Shown here in pieces: positions 1 through 6,334 of a stretch of 6,848 nucleotides of DNA; the stretch's first letter is position 1; each line of letters begins with the position of its first letter. The translations under genes were made by a program, and so were the position numbers. The notes beneath the pieces were generated by a model, which had not been told where the DNA came from, did not search any database, and was given only the letters and a program-made list of their open reading frames with translations. This DNA is from Candidatus Aerophobota bacterium. Lineage in GTDB: Bacteria; Aerophobota; Aerophobia; Aerophobales; B3-G15. Where the stretch lies: contig JAGGZA010000090.1 in assembly GCA_021162265.1 (NCBI GenBank), positions 1 to 6,848 of the forward strand, read 5' to 3'.

Positions 1-837
1 TCTTTAACCTATGGGATTCTCAGATTTGCTAATTTTGCCCATGGCGATGTAATGGCAACAGGAGCATTCCTTGCTTTCTCCTTTTTAATTCTCCTGCAAA
101 AATTAGGATTACCTTCATATCCCTTCCATCCATTATCCTTTGGTCTTCCTTTAATCCTGGCTTTTATTCTCAGTATGATAGCAACAGGAGGGGTTGCTAT
201 TGCCATTGATAAGGCAATTTACAAAAGACTACGTACCACAAGAAGTATAACTCTTTTAATTGCCTCTGTGGGAGTTGCCTTTATACTAAGAAATGCTCTT
301 CAATTTATCTGGGGTCCTGACCCTCGATATTATATAAAAAAAATACAGGTAGCTATTAAGGTACCTTTCCTGGGGATAAGAATAAAACCTGACGAGGTAT
401 TTGTAATAATTGTTTCCATATCTCTTGTCGTGTTATTGCATCTTTTCTTAACAAAAACTCGCACAGGTAAAGCAATGCGAGCAACCTCGGACAACATGGA
501 CCTTGCTCGAGTATCAGGCATAGATACAGAAAACGTAATTAAATGGACCTGGGCAATTGGATCAGCTCTGGCAGCTGCAGGAGGAATACTGGCAGGGATT
601 GAAGATAAATTCATAACTCCCAACCTTGGATGGGATATGCTCCTTCCTATATTTGCTGCTGTAATACTTGGAGGAATAGGAAATCCCTACGGTGCCATGC
701 TGGGAGGGATGATAATTGGTTTTTCCGGCGAGCTTTCAACTCTATTTATCTCCACCTCTTACAAACCTGCAGTAGCCTTTATAATAATGGTGGTGATGCT
801 TTTAATTAAACCAAAAGGGCTGCTGGGAGAAGAGTAA
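1..837 (+). CDS. livH: Branched-chain amino acid ABC transporter permease LivH, 5'-truncated by window edge
   Basis: Inner-membrane permease of the LivH family (BPD_transp_2 fold), which pairs with LivM to form the channel of a high-affinity importer for Leu/Ile/Val or similar substrates. The frame is open from base 1 and begins with the LivH N-terminal signature YGILRFANFAHGD, so the ATG at 52 is internal and the true start lies a few codons upstream. The visible 278 residues are close to the usual ~290. The protein is very hydrophobic, with about seven or eight membrane segments. A cytoplasmic loop around residues 151-173 (TRTGKAMRATSDN...ARVSGI) is the typical ATPase-contact region, and the C-terminus KPKGLLGEE is typical of the family. 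livM follows 3 bases after the stop. The ORF is undamaged, including across an A8 run near 336-343. The substrate is inferred from the family; related permeases carry urea, amides or aromatic acids. Confidence 0.93.
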   Translation, partial: SLTYGILRFANFAHGDVMATGAFLAFSFLILLQKLGLPSYPFHPLSFGLPLILAFILSMIATGGVAIAIDKAIYKRLRTTRSITLLIASVGVAFILRNALQFIWGPDPRYYIKKIQVAIKVPFLGIRIKPDEVFVIIVSISLVVLLHLFLTKTRTGKAMRATSDNMDLARVSGIDTENVIKWTWAIGSALAAAGGILAGIEDKFITPNLGWDMLLPIFAAVILGGIGNPYGAMLGGMIIGFSGELSTLFISTSYKPAVAFIIMVVMLLIKPKGLLGEE

Positions 838-840
838 GAA

Positions 841-1878
841 ATGAACACAATTATCGGTATCTTAAACTATGCAGTGTTTTTTGCCATAACAGCAGGGATA
901 TTTGCAGTTCTCTGCCTTGGCCTAAATATCCAGTGGGGGTATACCGGTCTTTTTAACATAGGTATTGCTGGATTCTATGCAATAGGTGCCTATACTTCTG
1001 CCCTTATCTCTGGACCACCCCCTGGACCTATGGACTGGAGAGTAGTAGGAGGATTCCAGCTTCCCTGGCCAGTAGGATTTATAGGAGCAGCTCTTGTAAG
1101 TGGTCTAATTGCTTTTCTTATAGGGATTCCTACTTTAAAGCTTAAAGAGGATTACCTGGCAATTGCCACCATTGGTATAGCTGAGGTTATAAGGCTTATC
1201 CTCAAGAATGAAAGCTGGTTGACAAACTCTGTGTGGGGAATTAAACACATACCTGCACCTCTTTCCCATCCTATAGAGAAAAGTGTAAGAGCTTTTCTGG
1301 AAAAGAACCCTCATCTCCCTTTCTGGATACAAAATCTCCTGTCCAATGCCTATAACCTCTTTTACCTGGGGCTTATAATCCTCATTTTAGCAATGCTTTA
1401 CTGGATAAGCGAGAAAATGATAAGGTCTCCCTGGGGAAGAGTGCTAAAAGCAATAAGAGAGGATGAAATAGCAACAGCAACCTCAGGTAAGAATGTTTTC
1501 TGGTTTAAGATGCAATCTCTGGTTATTGGAGCAATGATAATGGGAATGGCAGGGAGTTTATATGCTCATTATGCCCGGTTTATTGACGCCAGCAGTTTTG
1601 AGCCATTTTTTGGAACATTTTTAATCTGGGTAATGCTAATTGTTGGAGGAAGCGGCAATAATCTGGGAGCTATCCTGGGAGCCTTTGTTATATGGGGAGT
1701 ATGGGCAGGGACTGAGTTTTTAACCTCACAATGGGGACTAACAGGATACAGAGCCGCAAGTCTTAGAATAATTCTTGTGGGAGTAATACTGGAGATTATT
1801 ATAATTATAAGACCGAGAGGAATTCTGGGAGAGGAAAAAGTCATCTCAACCATTTTGAGGAAGAGGATAGATAAATAA
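841..1878 (+). CDS. livM: Branched-chain amino acid ABC transporter permease LivM
   Basis: Second permease of the LivHM channel, in the inner membrane. Its 345 residues are normal for LivM. The family signature LGLNIQWGYTGLFNIG lies at about residues 27-42, followed by repeated hydrophobic segments. A cytoplasmic ATPase-coupling loop is at about residues 199-220 (GRVLKAIREDEIATATSG), and the C-terminus has the usual RPRGILGEE. The ATG is 3 bases after the livH stop, and a GGAG-like ribosome site lies inside the end of livH, so the two are translationally linked. In most Liv operons the ATPases livG and livF follow livM. Here a strong hairpin terminator begins at the stop codon, and the next gene is a solute-binding protein on the opposite strand. 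The ATPases must lie upstream of the window or elsewhere. No sign of damage. Confidence 0.95.
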   Translation: MNTIIGILNYAVFFAITAGIFAVLCLGLNIQWGYTGLFNIGIAGFYAIGAYTSALISGPPPGPMDWRVVGGFQLPWPVGFIGAALVSGLIAFLIGIPTLKLKEDYLAIATIGIAEVIRLILKNESWLTNSVWGIKHIPAPLSHPIEKSVRAFLEKNPHLPFWIQNLLSNAYNLFYLGLIILILAMLYWISEKMIRSPWGRVLKAIREDEIATATSGKNVFWFKMQSLVIGAMIMGMAGSLYAHYARFIDASSFEPFFGTFLIWVMLIVGGSGNNLGAILGAFVIWGVWAGTEFLTSQWGLTGYRAASLRIILVGVILEIIIIIRPRGILGEEKVISTILRKRIDK

Positions 1879-1917
1879 AATAAGGGAGAAGCTTTTATCT
1901 TCCCCCTTATTTTATTT
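1873..1917. terminator. Bidirectional intrinsic terminator between livM and the solute-binding protein gene
   Basis: An inverted repeat of 19 bases per arm (1873-1891 and 1899-1917) with one mismatch and a 7-base loop. The inner stem is GGGAGAAG/CTTCCCCC and the outer part is A/T-rich on both sides, so the RNA has a U-rich 3' flank when read from either strand. It overlaps the livM stop and lies 16 bases beyond the end of the convergent gene, so it can end both transcripts. Confidence 0.85.
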
Positions 1918-1932
1918 GCTATTTTCCACCTT

Positions 1933-3171
1933 CTAAGATGAAACGCTGACTTTTATTATCTTTACAGTCCTGGCCCTTCCCTCAAAGTTCTGCCATATCT
2001 CTATTGCTCCTTCCACCACATCTCCATTTTTATCAAAGGTAATAGGACCTGAAACTCCCTGATAATTTATATCCTTACCCTCCTTGAGAAGCTTAAATGC
2101 CTTTGAAAACTCATTATAGGTGACCTTTTCTCCTGGTGGATTTGCAACAGCACGTAGATTATCCCTTATAGCTGTCCCCTGTTCTTCCTGAGTCATACTC
2201 AGAAAAGATGGACCTACCTTTTGAATAGCAAGGGCAATAAGGGCAAGGGCATCATAACACTGGGCTCTAAAAGGAACAGTAGAAGTACCAAAGGCTTTTT
2301 TGTAATCTTCTTCAAAGGCTTTGGCTACAGATATTTCCAGAGCCCCTGGAGCTGTACCAAAAGTCCCCTCAATATATTCGGCTGCAGGACCTCCAGCTAC
2401 AGCCTCTCCCTTCATCCCATCGGAGAAAAGATAAGTCCCTTCATAACCTAACTCTACTGCCTGAACCAACATTTTATTCCCATCTACAGGATAACCAATA
2501 AGATTTATGACACCAGGATTTTTTGCAATTGCCTTTTCCACCTCTCCTCTGTAGGAAGGCTTATTTTCTTCATAAGGAACCATCGCCAGAACCTTCCCTC
2601 CCCTTGCCTCGAATTCCTTCTTAAAAACTTCAGCAAGTCCCTTACCATAAGGGTTGTTTACATATATTACAGAGGCGGTCTTATAACCAAGATCAAGGGC
2701 AAGTTTTCCTTGAACAACTCCCTGCAACGCATCAGAAACACAGGTTCTGAAAACAAAATCATTATCTTTGAGGTCGGTCAACATAGGAGATGTAGAAGCA
2801 GGGGAGATTAAAACAATCCTTGCGGGAATGGTCAAGCTTGAAGATGCAACAGTTACTCCACTGGACAAAGCTCCAATAATAGCTACAACCCTATCCAGAT
2901 TAATGAGCTTACTTGCTGCATCTCTACCAACAGCTGGAGCGGTAGCAGTATCCCTTATTACAAGCTTCAACTCCCTTCCCAGAACCCCTCCTGACTTATT
3001 TATCTGCCCAACAGCAAGCTTTGCCCCATTAACTATAGGGAGACCATACGGAGCAAGACCACCTGTCAGAGAAAAAAGAGCACCAATTTTTATGGGTTCC
3101 TGAGCTATTCCTGTTGTAATTGAAGCAATTAAAAAAAGAAAGGTTAAAATCAAAATTACTACTTTCCTCAT
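1933..3171 (-). CDS. Periplasmic solute-binding protein of a branched-chain amino acid-type ABC transporter (Peripla_BP_6)
   Basis: Extracytoplasmic receptor that captures ligand and delivers it to a LivHM-type permease. Residues 1-23 form a signal peptide (MRK, a hydrophobic core, then TTGIA before QEP). There is no lipobox Cys, so the protein is probably soluble in a periplasm rather than a lipoprotein. The mature start EPIKIGALFSLTGGLAPYG is the classic Leu/Ile/Val-binding-protein opening. Later features are also typical: NGAKLAVGQINKSGG, GALSSGVTVA, a strand with SVIYVNNPYGKG, and the late QCYDALALIALAI helix. At 412 residues it is of normal length. The ATG is set by a strong GAGGAGG site 8 bases upstream. 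It converges on livHM rather than sitting in the same operon, so pairing with them is an inference. Ligand identity cannot be read from sequence; amides, urea and aromatic acids are alternatives within the family. The reading frame is intact across a T7 run in the signal peptide. Confidence 0.93.
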   Translation of the reverse strand: MRKVVILILTFLFLIASITTGIAQEPIKIGALFSLTGGLAPYGLPIVNGAKLAVGQINKSGGVLGRELKLVIRDTATAPAVGRDAASKLINLDRVVAIIGALSSGVTVASSSLTIPARIVLISPASTSPMLTDLKDNDFVFRTCVSDALQGVVQGKLALDLGYKTASVIYVNNPYGKGLAEVFKKEFEARGGKVLAMVPYEENKPSYRGEVEKAIAKNPGVINLIGYPVDGNKMLVQAVELGYEGTYLFSDGMKGEAVAGGPAAEYIEGTFGTAPGALEISVAKAFEEDYKKAFGTSTVPFRAQCYDALALIALAIQKVGPSFLSMTQEEQGTAIRDNLRAVANPPGEKVTYNEFSKAFKLLKEGKDINYQGVSGPITFDKNGDVVEGAIEIWQNFEGRARTVKIIKVSVSS

Positions 3172-3281
3172 CCTTTTTGCCTCCTCTTTTTTATAATTTA
3201 TCCTTCCTATAACAACTTAACCCGGTTGTAAAAGACTTGCACCACCTCCTTTCTCTGTATCGTTATCTATAAATCTCAGCT
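3172..3281 (-). promoter_or_regulatory. Leader region of the solute-binding protein gene
   Basis: A 110-base gap between the gcvH-like stop and the solute-binding protein start. It holds the gene's own ribosome site (GAGGAGG, 3180-3186). A second, very strong Shine-Dalgarno-like sequence (GAAAGGAGGT, 3244-3253) has no well-spaced start codon after it. TTTACA (3227-3232) and TATAGG (3206-3211) resemble -35 and -10 boxes, but the 15-base spacing is short, so the promoter call is weak. I see no hairpin terminator after the gcvH-like gene, so read-through into the solute-binding protein gene is possible. Confidence 0.35.
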
Positions 3282-3551
3282 TTAACCCTTCTCTATTACC
3301 TTCTCATATTCTAAGGATGTAAGAAGTGACTCAACCTCTGAAAGGTTAAACAGCCTTATTTTAATTAACCATCCCTCACCATAAGGATCTGAGTTAATAA
3401 GGGAAGGATTATCTCTTAGTTTCTCATTGACCTCTATAACCTCCCCCATTTTCTCCTGACCGTACTGAGTGATACCTATTGTCCCTCTATCCTGCTCTAC
3501 TTTAACCCATTGATGAGAATCAAGATATCTTAACTCATCAGGATACAACAT
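3282..3551 (-). CDS. gcvH: Glycine cleavage H-like protein lacking its lipoyl-lysine core (internal deletion)
   Basis: H proteins carry the lipoyl arm that shuttles the aminomethyl group in glycine cleavage; H-like relatives also act with other C1 or sulfur systems. This ORF matches both ends of the family. Residues 1-38 contain the N-terminal HQWVKVE and GTIGITQYGQEKMGEV. Residues 39-89 contain IEVNEKLRDNPSLIN and DPYGEGWLIKI, followed by the C-terminal helix. The roughly 40 residues that normally lie between them are missing, including the ESVKA-type segment with the lipoylated lysine. Length is 89 against the usual ~125-130. The join is in frame at GEV (about 3435-3446), where the family has GE(V/I) on both sides of the missing part. 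The ATG lies 2 bases after the preceding response-regulator stop, so the gene was translationally coupled. As written, it cannot be lipoylated and probably cannot fold as a normal H protein. Confidence 0.82.
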   Translation of the reverse strand: MLYPDELRYLDSHQWVKVEQDRGTIGITQYGQEKMGEVIEVNEKLRDNPSLINSDPYGEGWLIKIRLFNLSEVESLLTSLEYEKVIEKG

Positions 3552-3553
3552 AT

Positions 3554-3939
3554 CTAATTTTCCTGTAAAAGATTGTTAATCCGGGAAACAAGTTCCTGCG
3601 GATCAACGGGTTTGTCTATATAGTCCTCTGCTTCAAGGTCGAGTCCCTGAGAAACAGAGTAAGAGGTCTGGCTTAGCTTTTTCTTAAGTGCAGTCAACAT
3701 TATAACAGGAATTTTACTGTATTCAAGAGAGTTTTTAATTTCACTGCAAACATCAAATCCGCTTTTTTCTGGTATCATTATATCCAGAATCAAAATGTCT
3801 GGCTTAAAACTTTTTAACTTGTCAAGACACTCCTTTCCACTGGTAGCAGTACCAACCTCAAAATTATTTTTTCAAGAACTATCCTCGTTCCCTCCAGGAA
3901 ATCTCTATCATCATCCACGAGGAGTACTTTCTTCTTCAT
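3554..3939 (-). pseudogene. Single-domain (CheY-like) response regulator, frameshifted
   Basis: Receiver domain with no output domain. From the ATG at 3939 the frame reads MKKKVLLVDDDRDFLEG..IVLEK, giving the acidic pocket (D9, D10). It then runs out of frame at an A6 run (T6 on the + strand, 3867-3872). Adding one A restores NNFEVGTATSGKECLDKLK, the phospho-acceptor Asp in ILILDIMIP (D53), the Thr in IMLTAL and the Lys in DYIDKPVDP. The repaired protein would be about 128 residues. As it stands, translation from 3939 stops soon after the shift, and only a fragment without the acidic pocket is readable from about 3793. The gene sits 40 bases after another receiver remnant and 2 bases before the gcvH-like gene. 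It would have acted by protein-protein contact or phosphorelay. One base of sequencing error would also explain the break. Confidence 0.8.
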
Positions 3940-3944
3940 TTTTT

Positions 3945-3952
3945 CTCCTCCC
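3945..3952 (-). promoter_or_regulatory. Ribosome binding site of the frameshifted response regulator
   Basis: GGGAGGAG, 5 bases upstream of the ATG at 3939. This near-perfect site fixes the true start of the receiver gene and shows that the long ORF starting near 3793 is only the downstream part of a broken gene. Confidence 0.75.
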
Positions 3953-3979
3953 AAAATTATAAATTGTATCGCCTTAATA

Positions 3980-4127
3980 TCAATACCTTTCCAAAATTTT
4001 CCCTATTCGATGGAGAAAATCTTTTGGATTAACAGGTTTCTCCACATAATCGTCTACATCCAGAGAAAGACCGGTTTCCAGTTCATATCTTCTCTCGCTG
4101 GACTGTTTCTTTAACCGATGTAAGAAT
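3980..4127 (-). pseudogene. C-terminal end of a second response regulator, in a different frame from its upstream part
   Basis: Continues the receiver that begins inside the metF chimera. After ILILTS the frame of the chimera ends in ...KETVQREKI and stop (4083). The receiver goes on one frame over as KKQSSERRYELETG, LDVDDYVEKPVNPKDF and RIGKILERY, stopping at 3980-3982. The conserved Lys in EKPVNP is present. Removing one C from the CC at 4115-4116 (+ strand) would join the two parts as LTS-LKKQ, close to LTALKKK in the neighbouring receiver; loss of two bases would have the same effect. The tail resembles the other two receivers in the window, suggesting tandem duplication. The stop lies 40 bases upstream of the next receiver's ATG. 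Confidence 0.7.
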
Positions 4128-4394
4128 TAAAATAGGTATTTTAGAAAGCTCAGGATCTTCTTTTAGCTTCTTTATTACCTCAAACCCATCCATTCCGGAC
4201 ATTAGAAGATCAAGAATCACTGGCTCAATTTCCATTTGATTTAAGATTACCGCAGAGGCTATACTTGACATCCTCACAATAGCTGTCTGGTTATCGGTAA
4301 TGTTTACTGCATCGGCACACTTCCTGAGAATCTCTGCTTTACCTCTAACTACCTTAGGATTAGCTCCCTTGGGTGGACCAAGCTCAGCAATCAC
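4083..4394 (-). CDS. metF: In-frame chimera: MetF (methylenetetrahydrofolate reductase) N-terminus joined to a response-regulator receiver
   Basis: The first ~60 codons encode the start of an acetogen-type MetF: IAELGPPKGANPKVVRGKA, DAVNITDNQTAIVRMSS and NQMEIEPV. MetF reduces methylene-THF to methyl-THF. At EPV, where MetF should continue into its QMTCRDRNR-type segment, the frame passes directly into a receiver: ILDLLMSGMDGFEVIKKL (phospho-Asp site) and IPILILTS. The join lies at about 4212-4224. The remaining ~75% of MetF (barrel, FAD and substrate sites) and the first ~50 residues of the receiver, with its acidic pocket, are absent. The receiver part then frameshifts. The GTG at 4394 is the only common start codon in frame, but MetF-like residues (SKLEKILREGKFA) extend upstream to about 4433 with no in-frame ATG, so the natural start is lost or altered. 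metV ends at 4429, immediately before. Neither half can be functional as read. Confidence 0.8.
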   Translation of the reverse strand: MIAELGPPKGANPKVVRGKAEILRKCADAVNITDNQTAIVRMSSIASAVILNQMEIEPVILDLLMSGMDGFEVIKKLKEDPELSKIPILILTSVKETVQREKI

Positions 4395-4428
4395 AGCAAA
4401 TTTACCTTCTCTTAAAATCTTCTCCAGT

Positions 4429-4749
4429 TTACTTTTTTGAAACAGGGTGATCCGGTTTTCTCCTTATCTCTGCTTCTCTCCCTAAAGGAGGCTTTTCAGA
4501 AAGCTCAGACTTTGATGTTATTTTAAACTTACGTGGTCCCCCATCTCGCGAGGTTGACCAATCCTTGGGAAGAATTATCTTTCTTAATCTATCTAACTTT
4601 CCGGCCTTCTTCAATTTATCTATTATAAGTTGCCAGCCACAATCTACCTCGGGATTTATCTCGCACTTTCCATCTTCAGAACCTCCGCAGGGTCCGTTTA
4701 ACAAACTCTTGGAACACCTTGTAATAAGGCACATTCCTCTGTTATACCA
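4429..4749 (-). pseudogene. metV: metV 3' part (MTHFR C-terminal/zinc-iron-sulfur domain), downstream of a frameshift
   Basis: Second half of MetV, the small partner of MetF that carries metal or iron-sulfur sites and couples MetF to its electron donor. It reads GMCLITRCSKSLLNGPCGG, DGKCEINPEVDCGW, IIDKLKK and DRLRKIILPKDWS, which is the conserved C-terminal Cys-rich block. It is one frame off from the 5' part. The frames would join if GAGG were GGAGG, restoring GITGGMCLITRC; this corresponds to one missing C at about 4739 on the + strand. The stop at 4429-4431 abuts the metF remnant. The ATG at 4758 only opens an artificial start (MSSWYNR) that does not belong to the family. The tail after DGGPRKF is poorly conserved. 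Confidence 0.82.
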
Positions 4750-5162
4750 AGAAGACATTCACCACAGAGCTGACATCTCTCTTCAAAATTACCAAAACGC
4801 ATAATTTCCCCTAAGAATAAAGTATCACATCCTGGATATACAGGTTTTTCCACTATTCCAGCAACTGTTTGAACTCCATTGCCACAGGCAAGCACCAGAA
4901 TAGCCTCTGCTCCATCAATTTCTGATTGATGCTCCCGGAAAAATTTCATATCATTTAACCTATGACAGGCAGGGTCAAGAATTATCCATCCTGACACAAC
5001 TTTTCCTATCTCCTCCAATCTGGTCTTCATTGCCTTGACTTCTTCCTCTCCTCCTGTCTTACATAGAGTAGCACATTCACTGCAACCACAGATAAAGACT
5101 GACCTGTAAGGGAATAAGAACTCCTTGATTTTCTCAAAGGACTTTTGTTTTGTAATAATCAT
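4698..5162 (-). pseudogene. metV: metV 5' part (methylenetetrahydrofolate reductase partner subunit), frameshifted
   Basis: N-terminal half of MetV. It reads MIITKQKSFEKIKEFL, FICGCSECATLCKTGGEEE (first Cys cluster), ILDPACHRL and VLACGNGVQTVA, then CDTLFLGEI and ERCQLCGECLLGIT, where the second Cys cluster begins. After GIT the frame runs into EECALLQGVPRVC and a stop, while the family sequence continues in the next frame. The repaired protein would have 244 residues, slightly longer than the usual ~210-220. The ATG overlaps the kinase stop in an ATGA (5159-5162), so metV translation was tied to the histidine kinase. In acetogens and related anaerobes MetV works with MetF in the methyl branch of the Wood-Ljungdahl pathway, often with heterodisulfide-reductase-like partners; none is visible here. 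Confidence 0.85.
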
Positions 5163-6334
5163 TTTTTATCTCCCGAGGTCTCTTCGGTAAGCATGGTTAA
5201 ATTTTTACTTATGGTAAATATGAAATTATTGCCTTTCATCAGGTTGTGGTCTTTGCTTGCCTTTTTCTCCAGACCCTCCTCCCAGCAAGAACACCTATCA
5301 GATGATATATAGCATGGTTCAACCCATATTTTCCCTCCATGTTTTTCTACAAGTTCTCTTGTAACATCAAGTCCTATCCCTGAACCCTTTTTCTCTCTGC
5401 TCACATATCTTTTGAATATCCTTTCCCTGTCCTCCCTGGAGATCACCTCTCCACTATTAGCAACGTTAAAGTAATGGTACTCATCATCCCTATCAAGATA
5501 GCCTAAAAATATATATACCTTTTCTCCACTGTGTTTTATGGCATTGGTTACAAGGTTATTATAAATAACCTGGACATAATCAGGATCACAAATTACCTCT
5601 AAGTCATGGGGAATGCGACAGATAAATTGAACCTGTTTTTCTAAAACATATTCAGTGTGAAAATCCAGGACTTCTTTAATAATCTTATCGTAAAAATTTG
5701 TCTTCACAGGGGTTATTTCCAGTTCTCCTGCTTTTATCCTGGAATAAATTAGAAAATTCTCCACCGTTTTTAAACCATGTTGACTTCTGCTGATTATTCG
5801 CTCGCATAGCTGATTTCTTTTATCAGAAGGAAGCTCCACCTCCCCCAATACAGTTGCCAGTTGATTGATAGTAGCAAGAGGGGTCTTTAACTCACGGGAA
5901 GCATAGGCTGTAAGTTTGTCTGATAACTCCACCAATTTGTAAAGTTGTGTATTATCCTGAATTACTTCCACAACATATTCCAGCTTACCCTGGGCAAAAT
6001 AAAGGGAGAAAGAAAACACATCCAGAAATTTTTCCTGCATACCTTTCTTGAGTACCTTTAATCCTTTTGAATCTCTATTTGTTTTGAAGGTTCTTCGAAC
6101 AGCACATATCTTTTCCGAACAGGGAACTTTACTGTTAAAACTCACCTCGTAACACTTCCTGCCAATTATAGGTCTTTCAGGCTCTTCCTGAATCTTGCGA
6201 TATTCATTGTTAGCCCACACTATATTAAAATCTCGGTCAATAACAGTAGTAGCAAGACCAATTGAATTTAAAATTTCCACCCCAAACTTATCTCCCAACA
6301 TCTTCTCCAATTTACCAGGGGTAGAATTATTCAT
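5159..6334 (-). CDS. Soluble PAS-domain sensor histidine kinase with the phospho-accepting His replaced by Arg
   Basis: 391 residues, no signal peptide or membrane segment, so a cytoplasmic sensor. A PAS domain (about 15-130: GLATTVIDRDFNIVWAN) holds Cys 61, 72 and 77 in a KCYEV..PC....CAV pattern that may bind metal or sense redox. The HisKA helix follows at about 138-200. Its H-box reads ASRELKTPLATI; the family has SHELKTP, so residue 147 is Arg (codon CGT, 5894-5896; His would be CAT). The ATPase domain looks intact: N-box NNLVTNAIKHS (259-269), an NSG-type G1 box (293-295), and G2 KGSGIGL with the EKHGGKIWVE strand. Three further cysteines (341, 348, 350) lie in an insert before the last strand. 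I chose the ATG at 6334, which overlaps the regulator stop by 8 bases, over the longer start at 6418, which would lie deep in the regulator gene. It may bind ATP but cannot autophosphorylate on the usual His. Confidence 0.9.
   Translation of the reverse strand: MNNSTPGKLEKMLGDKFGVEILNSIGLATTVIDRDFNIVWANNEYRKIQEEPERPIIGRKCYEVSFNSKVPCSEKICAVRRTFKTNRDSKGLKVLKKGMQEKFLDVFSFSLYFAQGKLEYVVEVIQDNTQLYKLVELSDKLTAYASRELKTPLATINQLATVLGEVELPSDKRNQLCERIISRSQHGLKTVENFLIYSRIKAGELEITPVKTNFYDKIIKEVLDFHTEYVLEKQVQFICRIPHDLEVICDPDYVQVIYNNLVTNAIKHSGEKVYIFLGYLDRDDEYHYFNVANSGEVISREDRERIFKRYVSREKKGSGIGLDVTRELVEKHGGKIWVEPCYISSDRCSCWEEGLEKKASKDHNLMKGNNFIFTISKNLTMLTEETSGDKK

Noticed and set aside
52..837. ATG at 52 as the start of livH
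   Set aside because: The same frame is open to base 1 and encodes the conserved YGILRFANFAHGD signature, so the start is outside the window.
2221..3103. Two + strand ORFs opposite the solute-binding protein
   Set aside because: Both are antisense shadows of a well-conserved gene with a strong ribosome site.
3282..3551. A novel small protein family rather than a damaged H protein
   Set aside because: Both ends match GcvH closely and in the right order, and the missing part is precisely the middle of the fold; a deletion is simpler unless equally short homologues are found.
4083..4394. A purposeful MetF-receiver fusion enzyme
   Set aside because: The MetF part stops before its catalytic barrel and the receiver part lacks its acidic pocket and then frameshifts, so neither domain is complete.
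4565..4804. 79-codon ORF on the + strand
   Set aside because: It lies antisense to the conserved Cys-rich part of metV and has no family features; it is a shadow ORF.
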